Source of the DNA: Lachnospiraceae bacterium
GTDB lineage: Bacteria; Bacillota; Clostridia; Lachnospirales; Lachnospiraceae
Length of the DNA stretch: 41,186 bases
Assembly: GCA_011958945.1 (NCBI GenBank)
Contig: BLLT01000009.1
Coordinates: forward strand, 1 to 41,186
Direction: 5' to 3'
Positions 17,420 to 24,677 of this stretch are shown in pieces; positions within the stretch are counted from its first letter, which is position 1; each line of letters starts with the position of its first letter. The position numbers and the translations under genes were made by a program. The notes below the pieces were generated by a model. That model was not told the DNA's origin and did no database searches. It saw only the letters and a list, made by a program, of their open reading frames with translations.

Positions 17420-18340
17420 ATGAAGACAAAGAAGTGGATGAAGGTTTCACTGCTGGTAGTATTGCTATGGGTTAGCCAGGCTGGCACGGTGAATGCATAT
17501 GTAGGGGAATATGCGAAAACGGTGGAACTGAAAGATGGGGCGGTTCCGCTGACAGCGGCGGCAGGTAAAGAAGTAGAAGAGAATGAAAAAGCTGTGGTAG
17601 ATTATTCTAATACAAGCGATGGGTATGTGATGGTGAATTATACTGCAGAGACTGATAAACGGCTGAAGGTACAGGTAACCGGGCCTTCTGCTACATATAC
17701 CTATGATATTAAAGCGAAAAATTGGGTGACCTTTCCCTTATCCGATGGGGATGGGAGTTATAAAGTAACAGTGTATGAAAATGTGGACGGTTCAAAATAT
17801 GCAACGGTGCTGGCAGCTTCCTTTCAGGTAAAATTGAGCAGTGAACTGGCACCGTTTTTGAGGCCAAATCAGTATGTGGATTACAGTGAGGCGACTAAAA
17901 CGGTTGCAAAAGCGGAAGAATTGACCGGGGATGTCCAGGGAACGCTGGAAAAGGTGGAAAAGATTTATAGCTTTGTAGTGGGGCATTTAACATATGATAC
18001 GCAGAAGGCATCTACTGTGAAGAGCGGTTATCTTCCGGCATTGGATAGTGTGCTGACATCAAAGAAGGGAATTTGTTTCGATTATGCCGCCCTTATGGCA
18101 GGCATGCTGCGCAGCCAGGGGATTCCGTGCAAACTGGTGGTAGGTTATGCGGGTACGGCTTACCATGCATGGATTAGCGTTTGGACGGAGGAGTCGGGAT
18201 GGCTGGACGATGTGATATATTTTGATGGGGAAACATGGCATCGCATGGACCCTACCTTCGCTTCCGCCAATTCCAGCAATGCGGCCATTATGGAGTATAT
18301 TGGGGATGGGAGCAATTATACGGCGAAATATCAGTATTGA
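17420..18340 (+). CDS. Secreted transglutaminase-like (cysteine peptidase fold) protein
   Basis: A protein of about 306 residues with a signal peptide (charged KTKKWMK then VSLLVVLLWVSQAG, cleavage near VNA-Y). A beta-rich region (about 40-150) precedes a transglutaminase core. The catalytic Cys is in KKGICFDYAALMAGML, His in AYHAWISVW and Asp in WHRMDPTF. Such exported domains act as proteases or crosslinking enzymes, or can be structural. The ATG at 17420 is preferred over 17408, which sits almost on top of AAGGAG (17401-17406). It lies just upstream of a pilus operon and shares its direction, but a repeat element separates them, so a functional link is only suggestive. Confidence 0.85.
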   Translation: MKTKKWMKVSLLVVLLWVSQAGTVNAYVGEYAKTVELKDGAVPLTAAAGKEVEENEKAVVDYSNTSDGYVMVNYTAETDKRLKVQVTGPSATYTYDIKAKNWVTFPLSDGDGSYKVTVYENVDGSKYATVLAASFQVKLSSELAPFLRPNQYVDYSEATKTVAKAEELTGDVQGTLEKVEKIYSFVVGHLTYDTQKASTVKSGYLPALDSVLTSKKGICFDYAALMAGMLRSQGIPCKLVVGYAGTAYHAWISVWTEESGWLDDVIYFDGETWHRMDPTFASANSSNAAIMEYIGDGSNYTAKYQY

Positions 18341-18342
18341 AA

Positions 18343-18413
18343 TAGGTAGGCAATTGCGAAACTCTAAGCTGTGAGAATATTCAGCAAGTTTATCGGTTTC
18401 GCAATTACCTATT
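18343..18413 (-). repeat. MITE-like element, short internally deleted copy
   Basis: About 70 bp with inverted termini: GGCAATTGCGAAAC on the left and GTTTCGCAATTACC on the right. Its two arms are the reverse complements of the right and left ends of the element at 24434-24649, joined with the middle missing. It is flanked by the direct repeat TATTGAAATAGG (18334-18345 and 18410-18421), which may be a target-site duplication. It begins within a few bases of the transglutaminase stop and may act as its terminator hairpin. Confidence 0.7.
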
Positions 18414-18533
18414 GAAATAGGGAATGTAGGGAGAAAGAGGCAGAATTGCCATAAAAGGATAGGAAGCGCAATTGGCATAGAGGTTAGGGAAAACGGAATT
18501 TTTATAAAATAGATGAAAGGTATGGGGCGCAAA

Positions 18534-19574
18534 ATGAAAAAAATGATTTCACACGAAGATATTTCTTCCATATGCTTAGAATTGTCGCTGCTCCTCCACG
18601 CAGGAATCGGGGTGGGGGATGCACTGGCTCTGCTATTGGAGGAAAGCAGCCAGGAGTATGAAGAACTGTTGACGGGCATAGCAAAAGAAGTGGATGAGGG
18701 GGCTGCGCTTTCAGCCGCTTTGCGAAGCACCGGGCGTTTTCCGGTTTATGTTGCCGGGTTAGTGGAAGTAGGCGAACAGGCAGGGCGTACAGAAGAAGCG
18801 CTCCGTGCCCTTTCCGGATATTATGAATACAGGACAAGGCTGGATCGGCGTGTGCGGAGTGCACTGCTGTATCCGGCAGTGATGCTGATGCTGATGTTAG
18901 TGGTGATTGCGGTTTTACTTATAAAGGTATTGCCTATTTTTGAAGATGTGTATCGCTCTCTTGGGGGGCGTCTGACGGGGATGGCGGGAAGCCTCCTGTC
19001 TTTGGGGCGGCTTTTGGACAGGATTATGCCGGTGCTATGGGTGCTTCTTGCGGCCTTTGTCCTGTTTTTTGGTGTTTTTGCAGTATCAGGGGCTTTCCGG
19101 GAGAAAATTCTGTCATGGTGGAGGAAGCTGTGGGGGGATAAAGGTATCGCCGGGCGGATGAATACAGCCAGGCTGGCACAGGCTTTGTCCATGGGAATGT
19201 CCAGCGGCCTATCTCTGGAAGAGGCGGTCGCTTTGGCAGCAGGGCTGGTAGAGGATGTACCGGATGCCAAAAAGCGGTGCATGGATTGCCGGGACAGGCT
19301 GGAAAAAGGAGAAAACCAGGGGAAGGCATTAAAAGAGAGCGGGCTTTTGCCGGCTGCATCGTGCCGTTTGCTGGAATTGGGACAGCGCAGCGGCTCCGGT
19401 GATGTTTCTATGGAGAAGATTGCCCGGGATATGGCGGAAGAGAGCGAAGCGTCATTGGAAGAAATGGTAGGCAGGGTGGAACCGGCGCTGGTGCTGGTAT
19501 GCTCTATGCTGGTAGGACTCATCCTGCTGTCTGTTATGCTGCCATTAATGCATATAATGTCCACTATCGGTTAA
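18534..19574 (+). CDS. Type IV pilus/type II secretion inner-membrane platform protein (PilC/GspF family)
   Basis: A protein of about 346 residues that would form the membrane platform of a type IV filament machine. It has the duplicated T2SSF arrangement: a cytoplasmic domain (about 10-105) and a hydrophobic helix pair near 105-135 and 165-190. A second cytoplasmic domain (about 210-310, SMGMSSGLSLEEAV) and a final helix (about 320-345) follow. GLVEVGEQAGRTEEAL and LELGQRSGSGDVSMEKIA are the paired family signatures. The ATG at 18534 follows GGGG at reasonable spacing; an ATG at 18513 has no ribosome binding site. It is the first gene of the pilus-like operon. Confidence 0.88.
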   Translation: MKKMISHEDISSICLELSLLLHAGIGVGDALALLLEESSQEYEELLTGIAKEVDEGAALSAALRSTGRFPVYVAGLVEVGEQAGRTEEALRALSGYYEYRTRLDRRVRSALLYPAVMLMLMLVVIAVLLIKVLPIFEDVYRSLGGRLTGMAGSLLSLGRLLDRIMPVLWVLLAAFVLFFGVFAVSGAFREKILSWWRKLWGDKGIAGRMNTARLAQALSMGMSSGLSLEEAVALAAGLVEDVPDAKKRCMDCRDRLEKGENQGKALKESGLLPAASCRLLELGQRSGSGDVSMEKIARDMAEESEASLEEMVGRVEPALVLVCSMLVGLILLSVMLPLMHIMSTIG

Positions 19575-19586
19575 CTGGAGGTTAGC

Positions 19587-19901
19587 GTGAGAAGAAAAAG
19601 GAATGTCTGGAATTTGTTAAAGGGGTTGTTGGTTCCTTGCGCTGCGGGAGCGGTGCTGCTTTGGTTTGCAGCGGCGTTAGATGGTTTGCAGGACGGACAG
19701 GAGGCGGAGGACATTAGACAGCTGGAAGAAGCTTTGCGCAGGGGCTGTGTGGCCTGCTATGCAGCGGAGGGGATTTATCCGCCCAGTTTGGAGTATTTAA
19801 AAGATTATTACGGCATACAGGTGAATGAAGAACGATATACGGTCTATTATGACGCTTTTGCCGAAAATTTGATGCCATCTATTACAGTATTGGAGAATTG
19901 A
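19587..19901 (+). CDS. Small membrane protein of the pilus operon (unrecognised)
   Basis: A 104-residue protein with a basic N terminus (RRKRN), one hydrophobic segment (about residues 12-31) and a soluble remainder. The latter includes the helix EDIRQLEEALRRG and the segment GIYPPSLEYLKDYYGI, which resembles the region after the N-terminal helix of pseudopilins. There is no prepilin cleavage motif. The start is GTG at 19587, preceded by GGAGG, 13 bp after the preceding pilC-like gene. I do not recognise a named family; position and topology suggest a pilus accessory or pseudopilin-like component. Confidence 0.7.
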   Translation: MRRKRNVWNLLKGLLVPCAAGAVLLWFAAALDGLQDGQEAEDIRQLEEALRRGCVACYAAEGIYPPSLEYLKDYYGIQVNEERYTVYYDAFAENLMPSITVLEN

Positions 19902-20004
19902 GAATGGTGGGAATCATTCCTCGGTTTCACATACGGATTGTATGATGGGAAATGTGGATGCAGCACAAAAATTTTAAGGTTGTGGAAAGGGCGTGATTAC
20001 TGGA

Positions 20005-20487
20005 ATGAAAAGGAGATTGACGGAATATCGTTTCAACGGGTTAATCGCTTTATTGCTGTTCGGTGTGTTCGCGGTTTGCGTACTGGGGGTGCTGCTTACG
20101 GGCGCAGATGCATACAGAAGGCTTACAGAACGGGATAAGGATGCGTATAACCGGCGTACTTATGTGCAGTATATGGCGACCAGGGTGCGTCAAGCCGCAG
20201 GGGCGGGCAGCGTGTCCGTAGAGGATTTTGGCGGGGAAGACGCCTTGGTACTGTTAGATGGAAAAGGCTGGGCTACACGGGTTTATTTTTATGACGGATA
20301 TATTATGGAACTGTATACGGAGGACGGTTTCCCGTTAGGGCCGGAAGCCGGACAGAGAGTAATGGAAGCCGGGGGGCTGGAAATGTCTTTAAAGGATGGA
20401 CTACTGTCGGTTACATGCATAGATATCGGGGGAAAGCGGAGCAGCCTGCTATTGTCTCTCAGGGGGAGGAGCAGCGATGAGGAGTAA
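20005..20487 (+). CDS. DUF4860-like pilus-operon membrane protein
   Basis: About 160 residues. The N terminus KRRLTEYRFNG is followed by a hydrophobic helix (LIALLLFGVFAVCVLGVLL), then a conserved-looking segment AYNRRTYVQYMATRVRQA and a beta-rich tail. This pattern matches my memory of the DUF4860 family, found in Clostridial pilus-type operons. There is no Glu at +5 of the helix and no clear prepilin peptidase site. The start may be ATG 20005 or GTG 19993; GAAAGG (19985-19990) suits the later one better. Its 3' end overlaps the next gene by 11 bp. The 103-bp gap before it holds no gene. Confidence 0.75.
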   Translation: MKRRLTEYRFNGLIALLLFGVFAVCVLGVLLTGADAYRRLTERDKDAYNRRTYVQYMATRVRQAAGAGSVSVEDFGGEDALVLLDGKGWATRVYFYDGYIMELYTEDGFPLGPEAGQRVMEAGGLEMSLKDGLLSVTCIDIGGKRSSLLLSLRGRSSDEE

Positions 20488-20926
20488 AGCGCCATTGGTC
20501 TTAATAGAACAGATGATAATGCTGCTGGTATTTGCATTGGCGGCGGCATTATGTTTACAGGCTTTTGTGAAAGCGGATGGAATATCCATGCAGGGGGAAA
20601 GCCGCAGCTATGCAGTAGTTGCGGCACAGAATGCGGCGGAGGTTATCCGGCATAGCGGCGGCAGTATGGAACATGCGCTGTCAAAAGCCGCAGACAGGCT
20701 GGGCGCCCAATACGGGGAGAACGGGCTGGATTTGTATTATGATGCGGAATGGCTGGAGACGGCAGAAGAGGGAAGGTATCATTTGACGGCGCAGGGTCTT
20801 TTGACGGAAGTGCCCGGTTTATGTAAGGCATTGATACAGGTGAAAGATACAGAAGGCAGGGAGGAAGAAGGGAAGCTTCTTTTCGAAATAGAAGTTGCGT
20901 GGCAGGAGGTGGGTTTCCATGAATAA
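20477..20926 (+). CDS. Pseudopilin-like protein with non-canonical leader
   Basis: A 149-residue protein with a very short basic leader (MRSKAP) and then LVLIEQMIMLLVFALAAALC, the layout of a type IV pilin N-terminal helix with Glu at +5. The residue before the expected cleavage site is Pro instead of Gly or Ala, so processing by a standard prepilin peptidase is doubtful. The C-terminal part is predicted soluble and beta-rich. The ATG at 20477 follows GGGAGGAG and overlaps the upstream gene; the next gene overlaps its 3' end by 8 bp. Probably a minor pilin or pseudopilin. Confidence 0.72.
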   Translation: MRSKAPLVLIEQMIMLLVFALAAALCLQAFVKADGISMQGESRSYAVVAAQNAAEVIRHSGGSMEHALSKAADRLGAQYGENGLDLYYDAEWLETAEEGRYHLTAQGLLTEVPGLCKALIQVKDTEGREEEGKLLFEIEVAWQEVGFHE

Positions 20927-21356
20927 AAAGGAAAGGTTTTCGCCGCCTGCGGTAGGGGGTGTTTCACTGCTGGTAGTATTTGCGGTGCTGTGCCTGACCA
21001 TATTTGCCCTTCTGGGCCTGGCTACGGTCCAGGCGGACAGCCGTCTGGCTGATGCCTCGGCAAAAAATGTAGCGGATTATTATGCCGCCGACTGTGAGGC
21101 TCAGGTTATTTTAGCCCGATTGCGCGCCGGAGAAGTGCCGGAGGGGGTGACGGAAAGCAACGGGGTATACTTCTACACATGTCCGGTCGGCGAGACACAA
21201 AAAATAGAAGTGGAAATAAGCCTGGATGGGCAGAATTATGATATTTTAAGATGGCAATTGGTTCCTGCCTGGACGCAGGGGGAAGAAGGCACGGAATCCT
21301 GGGAGGATTTGGAAGATGATGGCCTGAACCTATGGGATGGATCATCGCCGTTTTAA
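20919..21356 (+). CDS. PilX-like or pseudopilin-like membrane protein of the pilus operon
   Basis: A 145-residue protein. A basic N terminus (NKKERFSPPAVGG) precedes a long hydrophobic helix (VSLLVVFAVLCLTIFALLGLA), then ADASAKNVADYYAADCEAQ. The YYAAD-type segment after the helix is typical of minor pilins of the PilX/GspK group that enter the membrane N-terminally. No +5 Glu is present. The ATG at 20919 follows GGAGG and overlaps the preceding stop by 8 bp, so translation is coupled; a longer in-frame start at 20895 is less likely. Confidence 0.7.
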   Translation: MNKKERFSPPAVGGVSLLVVFAVLCLTIFALLGLATVQADSRLADASAKNVADYYAADCEAQVILARLRAGEVPEGVTESNGVYFYTCPVGETQKIEVEISLDGQNYDILRWQLVPAWTQGEEGTESWEDLEDDGLNLWDGSSPF

Positions 21357-21446
21357 AGTATGTTGGAAAGCCGTTTTTTTGTCAGATGATTCCAATACGC
21401 TCCGGAGAACATGTTACATATTACGCAGAAAGGTATGGTTATAGAT

Positions 21447-22508
21447 ATGGCTGAATTGATAGATTATTTGGAAAAGGCAGTGAAGGATAATGCTTCCGAT
21501 TTATTTATTGTGGCGGGAAGCCGGGTGTGCGAAAAAGTAGAAAAATGTATGCAGCCTATCAGCGAAGGCGCTGTGTACCCCCAGGAAACGGAACAGCTGA
21601 TTACGGAGCTGTATGCCCGTGCAAAGCGCCCTATGGCAGAATACAGGGATAAAGGGGATGATGACTTTTCCTTTTCCGTGCCTGGTTTGGCCAGGTTCAG
21701 GGTGAATACATACCGGCAAAGAGGATCTATGGCCGCAGTAGTGCGGGTGGTGGTATTTGAAATCCCAAACTGGCAGTCGCTTCATATCCCCAGCCATGTT
21801 CTGGATTTGGCAGATGTGAGCCATGGGATGGTTCTCGTAACCGGAACGGCAGGAAGCGGCAAATCCACCACACAGGCTTGTATTATTGACAGGATTAACC
21901 GTACAAGGGGCTGCCACATTGTCACTTTGGAGGACCCTATTGAGTTTTTGCATAGAAATCAGAAAAGTATCGTGAGCCAGCGCGAGGTGGCTATAGATTC
22001 CGAAAACTACCTGACCGCATTGCGGGCCTGCCTGCGTCAGGCTCCCGATGTGATCTTGCTGGGGGAAATGCGCGACCATGAGACCATCCGAACGGCTATG
22101 ACGGCAGCGGAAACGGGCCATCTGCTCATAGCGACCCTTCATACGAAGGGGGCGGTGAATACCATTGACCGTATTGTGGATACATTCCCCAGCGGGCAAC
22201 AGCAGCAGGTGCGCGCCCAGCTGGGCATGGTACTGCATACGGTAGTCTCCCAGCAGCTGCTTCCGGATAAAGACGGGGAACTGGTGCCCGCCTATGAGAT
22301 TATGCATATGAATAATGCCATCCGCAGCATGGTAAGGGAAGGGAAGGACCACCAGATAGATAATGCTATTGCCGCAGGGGGTGCGGAAGGCATGGTTTCC
22401 ATGGATCAGTCTGTGCTGGCCCTTTATCAGGAAGGGCGTATTACAAAGGCAACGGCTCTGGAGTATGCGGAACATCCGGAGCAGATGATGCGCAGGCTGG
22501 GGAATTGA
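21447..22508 (+). CDS. pilT: PilT-like type IV pilus ATPase
   Basis: A hexameric secretion ATPase of about 353 residues in the PilT/GspE superfamily. Features in order: N-terminal domain with DNASDLFIVAGS, Walker A GTAGSGKST, the Asp box TLEDPIE, Walker B ILLGEMRDHETI, and the His box HLLIATLHT. The AIRSMVREGKDHQI segment is close to the PilT AIRNLIREGK...QI signature. This favours a retraction-type ATPase over PilB. No PilB-like extension ATPase, prepilin peptidase or canonical major pilin is in the window. The ATG at 21447 lies 12 bp after GAAAGG (21429-21434); upstream in-frame ATGs are poorly placed. Its last 68 bp overlap the convergent ABC transporter gene. Confidence 0.9.
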   Translation: MAELIDYLEKAVKDNASDLFIVAGSRVCEKVEKCMQPISEGAVYPQETEQLITELYARAKRPMAEYRDKGDDDFSFSVPGLARFRVNTYRQRGSMAAVVRVVVFEIPNWQSLHIPSHVLDLADVSHGMVLVTGTAGSGKSTTQACIIDRINRTRGCHIVTLEDPIEFLHRNQKSIVSQREVAIDSENYLTALRACLRQAPDVILLGEMRDHETIRTAMTAAETGHLLIATLHTKGAVNTIDRIVDTFPSGQQQQVRAQLGMVLHTVVSQQLLPDKDGELVPAYEIMHMNNAIRSMVREGKDHQIDNAIAAGGAEGMVSMDQSVLALYQEGRITKATALEYAEHPEQMMRRLGN

Positions 22509-24402
22509 GGCTGGTATTTCCCGTATAAAGTTCGTAGTATTTCCCCTTTTCCTCAATCAGTTCGTCGTGAGTGCCCCGTTCGATGATGCGCCCCTGCTCC
22601 ATGACCATGATGCAATCGGAATTGCGGACAGTAGACAGCCTGTGGGCGATGACAAAGGAAGTACGGCCGGCCATCAGCGCATCCATACCCTTTTGTACCA
22701 GGGCTTCGGTGCGGGTATCGATGGAGGAGGTGGCTTCATCCAGAATCAGCACCGGAGGGTCGGCTACTGCTGCACGGGCGATAGCTAACAGCTGGCGCTG
22801 CCCCTGGCTTAGGTTGGAGCCATCTCCGGTGAGCATTGTCTGATAGCCGTTGGGCAGGCGTTTGATGAAACCGTGTGCATTTGCCAGCTTTGCGGCGGCG
22901 ATGCATTCATTATCCGCAGCATCCAGACGGCCATAACGTATGTTTTCCATTACAGTACCGGTAAACAGATGGGTATCCTGAAGCACAATACCCAGGCTAT
23001 GGCGCAAATCGGGCTTTTTGATTTTATTGATATTGATTCCGTCATAGCGGATTTTTCCGTCCTGAATATCGTAGAAACGATTGATCAGGTTGGTAATTGT
23101 AGTTTTTCCGGCCCCAGTACTGCCGACAAAGGCAATTTTCTGGCCGGGGGTGGCGAACATTTTGATATCTTTCAGGACCATCTTATTTTCATCATAGCCA
23201 AAATCCACACCATCGAAGGTAACATCCCCTTCCAGTTTCACATAAGTAGTAGTTCCCTCCGCTTTATGGGGATGCTTCCAGGCCCATTGATAGGTTTTTT
23301 CCTTTGTTTCCGTTAAAGAGCCGTCTGCACTTTCCCTTACATTGACCAATTCCACATATCCTTCATCATTTTCAGGTGATTCATCCATCATGTGAAACAC
23401 GCGGGCAGCCCCGGCGCCTGCCATAACGATACTGTTAATCTGCTGGCTAATCTGGGTCACGGGCATAGTGAAGCTTTTGCTCAGATTTAAGAAAGCGACC
23501 AAAGTGCCGAGAGTAAGGCCGGAAAAACCGGACAGGGCCAGGAAAGCTCCGGCCACAGCACAGAGCACATAGCTGATATTCCCCAGATTGGCATTGACCG
23601 GCATAGTAATATTAGCGATTTTATTGGCATTGTTGGCGCTCTCCCTAAGCTGACGGTTCAGCTGCCGGAACTGTTCCAGACTTTTTTCCTCATGGCAGAA
23701 TACCTTCACTACCTTCTGACCTTCCATCATCTCTTCAATATAACCATTGACCTTGCCTAAATCGCTCTGCTGCTGCATAAAATACTTGGAAGCCCTCCCG
23801 CCCATTTGAGAGGTAGTATAAAGCATGATAGCAACCATGAAAAGAGAAACCGCAGTAAGGGGGATATTCAGCACTACCATGCTGATAAATGTAGAAACAA
23901 GCGTAATGCTGGAATTAGCAACCTGAGGAAAACTCTGGCCAATCAGCTGCCGCAAGGTATCAACATCATTGGTATAAACCGACATGATATCGCCATGGGC
24001 ATGGGTATCAAAATACTTGATGGGCAGCGATTCCATATTAGAAAACAACTCATTCCGTATTCTCTTCATCGTACCCTGGCTCACATTCACCATAATCCGG
24101 TTGTACCCATAGGCACAAAAGATACCCACACACAAAACGCCGCCCAAAGAAATCAAGGCCTGCGCCAAAGGCCCATAATCCGGAACAGCCATCTGCGTCA
24201 GCGGTAAAATATAATCATCAATCAACCGCTGCATAAATAAAGTGGCACATAGGGTAGTCAGTACCGAAATAAAAATCCCCCCAACCACAGCAACACAAGA
24301 AAACTTGTAATTTTTCAAAATATATCCAATCATCCGTTTCAAGGAAACCGTCTGCCCGGCATCAGGCTTTCCCATACGCGCTCTATTTTTTTGATGCATC
24401 AT
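22441..24402 (-). CDS. ABC exporter half-transporter with consensus ATP site (heterodimer partner 2)
   Basis: A 653-residue fusion of six transmembrane helices (about 30-320) and a nucleotide-binding domain (about 390-625). Walker A is GSTGAGKTT, signature LSQGQRQ, Walker B VLILDEATSS with the catalytic Glu, and the switch His is in VIAHRLST. These are complete. It follows the other half-transporter in the same operon. AAAGGAG (24411-24417 on the minus strand) precedes the ATG at 24402. The normal end (KYYELYTG) is followed by about 24 extra residues read through into the antisense of pilT before a stop. The multidrug-exporter label is inference from the MarR neighbour. Confidence 0.93.
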   Translation of the reverse strand: MMHQKNRARMGKPDAGQTVSLKRMIGYILKNYKFSCVAVVGGIFISVLTTLCATLFMQRLIDDYILPLTQMAVPDYGPLAQALISLGGVLCVGIFCAYGYNRIMVNVSQGTMKRIRNELFSNMESLPIKYFDTHAHGDIMSVYTNDVDTLRQLIGQSFPQVANSSITLVSTFISMVVLNIPLTAVSLFMVAIMLYTTSQMGGRASKYFMQQQSDLGKVNGYIEEMMEGQKVVKVFCHEEKSLEQFRQLNRQLRESANNANKIANITMPVNANLGNISYVLCAVAGAFLALSGFSGLTLGTLVAFLNLSKSFTMPVTQISQQINSIVMAGAGAARVFHMMDESPENDEGYVELVNVRESADGSLTETKEKTYQWAWKHPHKAEGTTTYVKLEGDVTFDGVDFGYDENKMVLKDIKMFATPGQKIAFVGSTGAGKTTITNLINRFYDIQDGKIRYDGININKIKKPDLRHSLGIVLQDTHLFTGTVMENIRYGRLDAADNECIAAAKLANAHGFIKRLPNGYQTMLTGDGSNLSQGQRQLLAIARAAVADPPVLILDEATSSIDTRTEALVQKGMDALMAGRTSFVIAHRLSTVRNSDCIMVMEQGRIIERGTHDELIEEKGKYYELYTGNTSLNSPACASSAPDVPHTPEPLPL

Positions 24403-24433
24403 AGTATAGACTCCTTTCTAAGTTGAATCTCAT

Positions 24434-24649
24434 TAGGTAATTGCGAAACCGATAAACTTGCTGAATATTCTGACAGTATATTTTGGTGAAAAGCCTTTTC
24501 ATGCCATGGAAGCAAGACCGTAGGAAACAGGAGGGCCTTTGCCCGAGTGTTTTCTGTTTTGGGGCTTGCTGCAATGGTTGGCATGTTTGGCTTTGAACAA
24601 AATATATTGTCAGAATATTCTCACAGCTTAGAATTTCGCAATTGCCTAT
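24434..24649 (+). repeat. MITE-like foldback element, long copy, inside the ABC operon
   Basis: About 216 bp that folds end to end into one long imperfect hairpin. The outer arms are TAGGTAATTGCGAAA and TTTCGCAATTGCCTA. The next pair is GAATATTCTGACAGTATATT with AATATATTGTCAGAATATTC. Inner pairs include CATGCCA with TGGCATG and GCAAG with CTTGC, and the tip is AGGGCCTTTGCCC. It is flanked by near-identical direct repeats, TTGAATCTCATTA and TTGAACCTCATTA. It sits between the two ABC genes and could attenuate or process the transcript. It has no coding capacity. Confidence 0.75.
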
Positions 24650-24677
24650 TGAACCTCATTACTGTTATCCCAATGCC

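Noticed and set aside
17287-17475. A 62-residue ORF upstream of the transglutaminase gene
   Set aside because: It overlaps the start of the secreted protein in another frame, has no ribosome binding site at its ATG and no recognisable features.
22567-24207. Plus-strand ORFs within the ABC transporter region
   Set aside because: They are antisense to a fully conserved ABC protein, lack ribosome binding sites and show no recognisable motifs.
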